From Humulus lupulus (taxonomy: Eukaryota; Streptophyta; Magnoliopsida; Rosales; Cannabaceae): a stretch of 64,000 bases of DNA. The stretch spans positions 213,368,652-213,432,651 of the forward strand of contig NC_084793.1 in NCBI RefSeq assembly GCF_963169125.1. The letters run 5' to 3'. Each line of letters opens with the position of its first letter. Position 1 is the first letter of the stretch. A model generated the notes under the pieces. That model did not search any database. It saw nothing but the letters and a program-made list of their open reading frames with translations, and had not been told where the DNA came from. Below, piece after piece: positions 58,002 through 64,000 of this stretch. The translations under genes and the position numbers were made by a program.

Positions 58002-58415
58002 GACCGAGCCCAAGGACGGTCCCACCCCGGACGAACGATGTCCGGGAGTATAAATAAAGAGGACCGAGCCCAAGGCCGGTCCCACCCCGGACGAACGATG
58101 TCCGGGAGTATAAATAAAGAGGACCGAGCCCAAGGCCGGTCCCACCCCGGACGAACGATGTCCGGGAGTATAAATAAAGAGGACCGAGCCCAAGGCCGGT
58201 CCCACCCCGGACGAACGATGTCCGGAGGTATAAATAAGGGGAACCGAGCCCAAGGCCTGTCCCACCCCGGACGAACGATGTCCGGGAGTATAAATAAAGA
58301 GGATCGAGCCCAAGGCCGGTCCCACCCCGGACGAACGATGTCCGGGGGTATAAATGAAGGGAACCGAGCCCAAGGCCGGTCCCACCCGGACGAGCACCGT
58401 CCGGGTGTATAAAGT
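58002..58415. repeat. 60-bp tandem array with a TATAAATA box and CCGGAC/GTCCGG hairpin in each unit
   Basis: Seven units at exactly 60-bp spacing (starts 58002, 58062, 58122, 58182, 58242, 58302, 58362; the last truncated). Each holds CCGAGCCCAAGG, a hairpin CCGGACGAACGATGTCCGG, and GTATAAATA in five units (TATAAATG and TATAAAGT in the last two). Because 60 is a multiple of three, frames on both strands are artificially open (20-residue repeats). It sits in the pol-antisense intergenic gap. Confidence 0.95.
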
Positions 58416-58741
58416 CCGTCCGACCCGGACGTGTTGGTCCTCGGAGCATAGAAGCACCAGGTCAACCCCGGAACAGACCCAGGACCTAAAATTCCAGGGA
58501 AAGCACACTCCAGGTTAAACAAAGCCCCAAGGGCCCCGAATAGAGCAAAGACTAGTCGTTGGTTTCGGTCCCGGCCGTTGGAACCGGGACAAAACCCCCT
58601 GCAATCAGTTAGTCGCGACATCCACTTCTTACTGAATGGTGAAAGGAGAAATCTATTAAAAACCAAAGGAAGAAGCAGTGTTCGAAAGTAAAGTACAAGC
58701 TAAGCTAATTAACAAAAAAAAAACGAGGTCGAGACAAGGGC
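58416..58741. other. Spacer between the array and the antisense gene end
   Basis: No coding sequence recognised. It would contain the 3' end of antisense transcripts. Confidence 0.45.
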
Positions 58742-61550
58742 CTACATCGCGTCCGCCCGGAGATCCGCATCCTCCCTCTCCTTGGCCTCATACTCGGCAC
58801 GCTTCGAGTCGGGATCGGGGAAGATAAGGAGATTCATGTTCTTGTCCTTGCACCAGGCCATATAAATGGCCTCGTTAAAGGTGACATCCACTAAGTTGTC
58901 GGCCTCCTCCTTCTCCCGACGGGTGGTGCCGTGTGCCGTTTTCTCCTGAAGAAGGGAGTCACCCAGCTCAAGAACACGGGCTTTCAAGACCCGGATCTCC
59001 TCCTTGTCCTGGATGGACTGTGCCGCCGCCGTCTCCAAGAGAGTCGCCCTTTCGTCAGCCACCTTCGTCGTCCGGGACAACTCCTCTTCCACCCCGGTCT
59101 TGGCACGGCAAATTTCCTCGCGCTCCGCCTTCACGTGGGCCAGCTCTTCTTGGAGGTGGGCCGTTTCCTTGCTGAGATTCTCCTTGACGATCTCCCTCTG
59201 GTTCTCGGCCGCCTCTAATTCCAGCCTGGCCGTCTCCATCTTGAGGGCAAGCTCGGCCATCAAATCGGCACTCCTTTGAGATAACAAGGCAACCTGGAAC
59301 AAACGAAAGTTAGAAAAAAGAGTCACCATCAACGAACGACTGAAGAACATGAGTTGAAAATTACCGCGGTAGCCTGGTGGCGGAGAGCCTGAGAAATGAA
59401 CAGCCCGTCCGGATTGGCTATCGTGGCGTACCTCTTCAGCTGGAGGTTAGACATAGTGCTCCCGACCTGATCGAGCAGATCAGCGGCCATGGGGGCAATG
59501 TCCTGGCCCAGCTTGGGGCGGAAGCCCGCCTCGGCAGCTAGCCGATCCACGATCGGCTGAGGAGCGCTGAACTCGGCGGGACGATCTGAAAACTCGACCT
59601 GGCGACGGATCATCAGGGCCTTGTAAGCGTCGTCTCTCCAGCATCGGCCGCTCTCCCAGGTCCGGTTGACCAACCGGAACTGCTCGTCCCGCAGGGCGGA
59701 CTCCCCCTCCTCGAGAAGGGTTGGGCGGAGTGGAAGGACAGGCAGAGCAGGGATCTCCTTCGCGGTTAGCCTGCTCTCCCCGTGAGACTCCTCGGCTGTC
59801 TCTGACAACGTCGTCCGAGGCCTCTTCCCGAGGTTGCCCTCCCGGGCATCATCTCCAGGGCCCCTCTTCCCAGAGCTCCGGCTTGTGGCTTCGCCCGCTT
59901 CCAAATCGATTACCGGGGGCTGGTCCGGGAGACCGTCTGCGGCCGGCTCCATGGCCCGGAGTGGTACAACTGCCAGTGCCTCGTCTCGGCCGGGCGTTGT
60001 GCCGGGTTTTTCACTGGTTGGGGGGAGCTCCGCGCCGGCCACGACATTTGACCTCCTGGCCGCCTTCAAGGCTGATCTTTCCTTAATAAGCCTCCTCATC
60101 TCGCTGGGCGGGTCAGACATGTTGGAATCCTCTGCAAAAATACAGAAAAACAAAGTTAGTATGATAAGCCGAACGGGAAAGCGCAACAGTAAGAAGAAAG
60201 TATAAGCCCGGGACAAACCCTCGTCTAGGCCCCGGGCGAGACTCAATTCCCTTAAAGCAAATGAGTGTATCCGGTCTCCTACGTCGTCCGGGATTAGAAA
60301 CCCCCCATACTGGAGGAACCCGGACAGGAACATTAGGGTTTCTGATCCTACAGGGATGGGAGACGAGGGCCTCATCTCCCCATCAGCCCCAAACGCGGGG
60401 CCCGGCGGCTCTAGCCTATCCCTAGCCAAATCCCCAACTTGAGGGGCATAAATTAAGACTAAAGGGGAGTTACCTCGCCCCGATACGCTAGCCCTGGGAG
60501 TCCCAACGTTTGGTAGGGCATCTTCGAAAAGCCCTTCCAGCTCTTCCGAGGTGGCCTCTTCCACCGGGGGCTGATTCTTCTTACGCTGGGCTGCGGTGGC
60601 CCGCGCCGCTCTCACCACCCCGGCGATGTGGTCAAGGGCTAGCTGCTCCCGGACCTCGACGTTCTTCTCAAACGGGATGCCCCGGAAGCTAGGGACTACA
60701 ATGGTCTGAGTGGCCGCGAGTAACCCTACTAGCCGAAGGTTTTTGTCGTTGACATAGCCCCCTACGTCCAGATCCTCCGCGGTCAGCTTGGCGTAGAACC
60801 TCCTCCTTTCCAGGAGAAAGGCGGTGAAGGGGGTTTGGATGAAGGGACTTGCGACCAGGAAGATACGATGAGAGATGAAAAACGAAAGGGGAGTGAAATA
60901 GAGGGTCCGGGGAAGTACTTACCCACTCGCTGGAAGTCTAGCAGCAGCGTGGGATTCTCGTCAATAAGGAACCCGGATGTCATAAACCAGTAATGCCTGA
61001 CATCCGGGGGGTGCTTCCAAGTACTGGTAGGAGCCGGATAGCCACTCCGCGGCTGCAGCCTGTAAAAGCCGTCCTGGCTCTTGTCTTTGACGTTGACCTG
61101 CGGCACCAGCTTGTAGAAGTACAGGACTTCCGCCGGGGTAGGATCCGCGATTTCTTTCGCGACACAGAACACCTTCCACCCAGCAAGCAGACGGTACGCT
61201 TGTGGCAGCAGTTGGAATGGTGCGATCCCCACATACGTCAGGAACCGCACGAAGTAATCATGAAGCGGCAGCGTAGCTCCCGCGCTAATGTGGCCGGCAC
61301 TCCAGGCCCCGAATCCATCCACGGACGTGTGCGCCCGCTCCTCTAACCTGGCCATACGATTGTGAAACAGGCCCGGAGTTGATTCGATGCCCAGCCTCGT
61401 CTCCAGGAGCAGCATCATCCGGTAGTTCCGGAACAGGTTGGGCGTTACGTCCATCTCCCACCTGTTGCCTTTGGGCGTCTTGGAGTCGGGGACGACTACA
61501 GGGGCCCTATTAACCTCCTCTTCGGAGTGAAGTGTGACGCCCGTGGCCAT
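58742..61550 (-). CDS. Antisense spliced gene of element C (859 codons, four coding exons, apparently intact)
   Basis: Minus-strand exons 61550-60919, 60847-60219, 60131-59365 and 59293-58742. Introns of 71, 87 and 71 bp all have GT-AG ends; the first uses donor GTACTT four bases beyond a stronger-looking GTAAGT. Phases sum to 2580 nt, with no stop until the end. Exon 1 has the conserved domain GATLPLHDYFVRFL and GIAPFQLLPQAYRLLAGW, resembling the plant family named putative gypsy type transposon (Transposase_28). Exon 3 has basic stretches (KRGPGDDAREGNLGKRPR, a possible nuclear signal). Exon 4 is a long coiled coil, then FNEAIYMAWCKDKNMNLLIF. A and B have the same layout. Function unknown; a DNA- or RNA-binding regulator is only a guess. 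Confidence 0.75.
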
Positions 61551-61596
61551 GAGTGACGATATGGGAACAAAGAAAGAGAGGCCAAGCAGTCAGTAC

Positions 61597-61863
61597 CTGA
61601 ACCCAATAGAGTCGGTCGAGGTACAGGGAGTCTCCTAAGGACTGCTCGGAGTCCCGACGGATCAGGCCCGGGACCCCGAAAAGCCCCGGGTCCCTGATCG
61701 GGAGGAAAGGCTACTACGGTCCATCCCTTATCCAGGGATCATCCGAAATGGTGCCGCCCAAACTGGGGGGCCTTCCTAGCAAATTCTAAAGCACGGAGCC
61801 TAGGTGCATGCGTCTAGAGAGCCTAGGTTCACAAAATTGACAACAGAATCAGAAAATACTTAC
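61597..61863 (-). other. Leader intron of the antisense gene of element C
   Basis: Donor GTAAGT (complement of 61858-61863) and acceptor GGGTTCAG (complement of 61597-61604) bracket 267 bp. The leader exon has a short frame from 62074 (MSNLADEILRRLLVLRHRLF) which does not join the main frame in phase, so the main start is taken at 61550. Confidence 0.5.
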
Positions 61864-62074
61864 TGTGTGGTGTCGACGGCTGAAGCTGGCGGTTGTCCGA
61901 TCGTAAGGACGGCAAAACCTCGTTCTTGAAGTGGCACAGCCGGTAGAGCAGTTCGTCAGCGGGGCAAGTCCGAGAAGCGCCGTCGGGTTGCAGAGCGAAA
62001 GTTGAGGCCCTGGGAAACAGGCGGTGGCGCAGAACTAGTAAACGGCGAAGTATTTCGTCGGCGAGGTTGGACAT
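61864..62074 (-). other. Leader exon with upstream ORF of the antisense gene of element C
   Basis: A 70-codon Leu/Arg-rich frame from ATG 62074, about 85 bp downstream of the TATA-like box. Joining it to the next exon at the best splice sites is out of phase, and the alternative donor gives an early stop. It may be an upstream ORF, or a splice choice I did not recognise may link it. Confidence 0.4.
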
Positions 62075-62158
62075 GCAAAGCTCTGCGAGCGTTCTGGTTT
62101 TTCTTTTCTCTCAAGTCGGGTCGGAAATGGAAAAATGCCGAATGCCTGTAGTCTGAGT

Positions 62159-62167
62159 CTTTATATC
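62159..62167 (-). promoter_or_regulatory. TATA-like box of the antisense gene of element C
   Basis: Minus strand GATATAAAG, 609 bp upstream of the main start codon and about 510 bp inside the 3' LTR. Same relative position as in B (658 bp) and A (738 bp). Confidence 0.55.
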
Positions 62168-62662
62168 AGCCCTCAAATGCTGGCCCCCGATCCAACGGTC
62201 AGATGCCTCTTCATCCGACGGCCGAGGATCGCGCAGAGGACATTTATGAGCTCTTTTGTGGTCGGGATCCTCAGCACCTCCGATCCGACGGTCCAGGAGT
62301 GGTGGATTTCAAAGGACGCCCCATCCAACGGTCCGCCCCTTTCCAAGGAAATCAATGATGACTCTCCCCGTGCGGATGAGACGCCTCGTGACGTGCGCTG
62401 ACACCCTAGCCTAGGCCTAGCAGGCTGTAAGAGGCCTAGGCGACTCTTCGAGGCCCTCGCAACAATCACATGGCGACACGTGCCGCTATTCTTGAAGCAG
62501 GCCAAGGGTAAACGTCCCCGGGATACATCCAATGGTCCGGGCTGGGTAACCTGGCCCAGCCACTGCCTTCCCGCGAGCCTCCTGGCCCTGGCAGAAATTG
62601 TGGAGGCAACTTGGCAAGAACCGCGAGGGTGGTGCAACCCTCCCTCCGGATAACCGGGATGA
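62168..62662. other. Element C region between the antisense promoter and the polypurine tract
   Basis: GC-rich. TCCAACGGTC/TCCGACGGTC-type words recur (about 62192, 62285, 62325). No gene recognised; it may hold antisense promoter elements. Confidence 0.4.
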
Positions 62663-62678
62663 AGGCTTGGGGGGTAAA
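62663..62678 (+). promoter_or_regulatory. Polypurine tract of element C
   Basis: AGGCTTGGGGGGTAAA directly before the 3' LTR. Confidence 0.75.
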
Positions 62679-63563
62679 TGTTATCCCCATTTCCTCTCAG
62701 GGTTTTGGGCCCTCGCCCCGGCCCACGGTCAGAGGGGCCGGTTCGGTATTCAGGCCCAACCCGCGGACTACGGACTGGGCCTGTGCAGAAAGGTCCGGGA
62801 AGTATCTCCGGGTTCATGATTCGGCTCGAACGGTCCCGGCACTGTCCAGAGTGCCCCGGATCATCGCGGCCATCGCGTCCCGCTCCCGGACCCAGAATGG
62901 TCCGGGTCCAAAGTAAACACAGCGGGCCCAAGGTAAACTAACCTGGACCGCCTCATCCCCAGGCTATGGGCCAGGCGTCCAGGACACTGTAGCCGCCTCA
63001 TTTCGCGTGGGTCTTGTCCCCCCACTTTTCACCTGCAGAAAGGGTCTCCTTGGGATTGTCTGCTGGCGTGTCAGGACTGCGCAGCCAAGTACTCTGACCG
63101 GTCTTGTCCCCTGAATCTGCCTCGTGATTCGAAGTGGTCAGAGCCAAAGTGCCGTTTTGTCGGGAGAATGCTTGCATCTCAGGGCAACTAATTGGGCCTG
63201 AGCTAGTTTGGGCTTGATGTACTATATATCTTTTTAGCTCGGACCTCTACTAGGAAGGCCCCCTGTACACATATTCCAAATGGGCCCGGGTCAGGCCCGG
63301 CCCAAACCTGGTGTCCCCCTCATTCTATAAATATAAGTTGTAATGCTCCATAGAAAAGGGGGCAAAAAACTCTGCTGAAAGACAGTTAGACAACTCCATT
63401 GTAAAAGCTTATTCTAGCTCTAATACAGATTTATATACAGACTCGTGGACTAAGGCTAGTTAACGCCCCAACCACGTAAAAACCTTGTGTCGATCCTCTA
63501 TTCTCTTTATTATAATCAGTAAATATCCTTCTTTAGGAGAGTTGCCGAAAATCTCGGTTAACA
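62679..63563 (+). mobile_element. 3' LTR of element C
   Basis: 885 bp, near-identical to the 5' copy, followed by GTTTC (63564-63568). Confidence 0.97.
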
Positions 63564-63568
63564 GTTTC

Positions 63569-64000
63569 ATATTTGTTTAATATAGATATAGACACGTAAT
63601 ATTTTTGTAATAAAAAACTTAAAAATCCTAATCTTGAAATCTCAACACCTTGTAAAATAAAATAAAAGCTTTGATTGTAAATTATTTTAAAAAAAACATA
63701 ACAAAATAAATAATCAATTTTTAAACAACTTATTAATATATAATTTGGTGTGATTCTTTGCATTCCTCCTCTACCATTTTTAATTCATTAATTATTACTA
63801 AATCTATCATTTTGATAAATTAACTTAAATATTCTCATCAAATATTCTTTCTTCCAAAATATGTAATATATCACTTATAAATTAATTAGTTCAAAGATTA
63901 CATAGTACATGCTTTAATATTTGATTACTCATATAATTTATTTATTTTTAATTTTTAATTATTTATGTTTGGGTTTCCAGATTTGGACTCTACCCAATCA
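63569..64000. other. AT-rich flank, no gene recognised
   Basis: No coding frame of note. Confidence 0.6.

Larger units (their letters stand above)
50500..63563 (+). mobile_element. Tat-lineage LTR retrotransposon C, young and nearly complete (13.06 kb)
   Basis: Two 885-bp LTRs, TGTTATCCCC...GGTTAACA, differ at about seven positions by eye (about 99.2% identity) and have a perfect GTTTC duplication. Order: LTR, primer site, gag, protease, RT, RNase H, archaeal-type RNase H, integrase, a 60-bp repeat array, an antisense gene, polypurine tract, LTR. It is much more GC-rich than its surroundings and has no nested insertion. The gag/protease part has stops and shifts, but pol is open over 1209 codons and the antisense gene over 859. 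Confidence 0.97.

Noticed and set aside
58002..58415. CRISPR-like array
   Set aside because: The units are contiguous near-identical 60-mers without variable spacers, in a plant retrotransposon.
57923..58666. Long overlapping frames in several frames through 58002-58415
   Set aside because: They come from a 60-bp repeat whose length is a multiple of three; the peptides are repeat translations.
62173..62941. 252-codon minus frame and plus frames near 50526-50762 and 62611-62941
   Set aside because: They lie largely in the LTRs of element C, occur in both copies, and have no domain.

Overview
This is a plant nuclear genome window, very probably from a flowering plant and most likely a eudicot (the latter is inference). 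It is AT-rich and packed with nested LTR retrotransposons: Ty3/gypsy Tat, Athila and Tekay lineages plus a Cassandra element. I found only one ordinary host gene, with GT-AG introns. I see no bacterial-type genes, tRNA genes or CRISPR array.

Layout. (1) 1-6152: the 3' part of a badly decayed Tekay-type chromovirus (gag, RT, RNase H, integrase and chromodomain remnants) ending in a 2.16 kb LTR. (2) 6153-8165: AT-rich intergenic DNA with a possible solo copia-like LTR, a GA microsatellite, an 11-bp hairpin and a MITE-like inverted repeat. (3) 8166-45525: a Mutator-like (long inverted repeat) DNA transposon of about 6.7 kb of its own sequence. It has a Ulp1-protease-like pseudogene and arrays of a 12-bp palindrome near both ends. 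Its left arm is split by Tat element A (8947-39635, target duplication GCTAG). A's gag is split by Tat element B (11058-27449, AGGCT/AGGTT), and A's integrase by a solo LTR, D (32334-33816, CCTTA). B carries an Athila 3' fragment (14511-17603), a complete Cassandra with 5S-rRNA-derived LTRs (20979-21794, AAGGC) and a reversed chromovirus-like solo LTR (23682-25905, GGCAA/GGCAG). (4) 46441-48897: an 8-exon WD40 gene, homolog of WDR83/MORG1, 299 codons, apparently intact. (5) 50500-63563: a young Tat element C with 885-bp LTRs, target duplication GTTTC and a 1209-codon open pol frame. (6) 63569-64000: AT-rich flank.

The main result is comparative. A, B and C each carry, between pol and the 3' LTR and on the opposite strand, a spliced antisense gene of one design: a TATA-like box near the 3' LTR, a leader exon, a leader intron, a first coding exon with a conserved APFQ domain, and a last exon preceded by a 71-87 bp intron and rich in coiled coil. 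In C I can join four exons into an uninterrupted 859-codon frame, although the gag frame of the same element carries stops and frameshifts. In B, Cassandra sits exactly in the short last intron.

A second result is the DNA transposon around A, with its paired subterminal palindrome arrays and Ulp1-like exon. All comparisons were made by eye; family names rest on motif recognition, not on searches.
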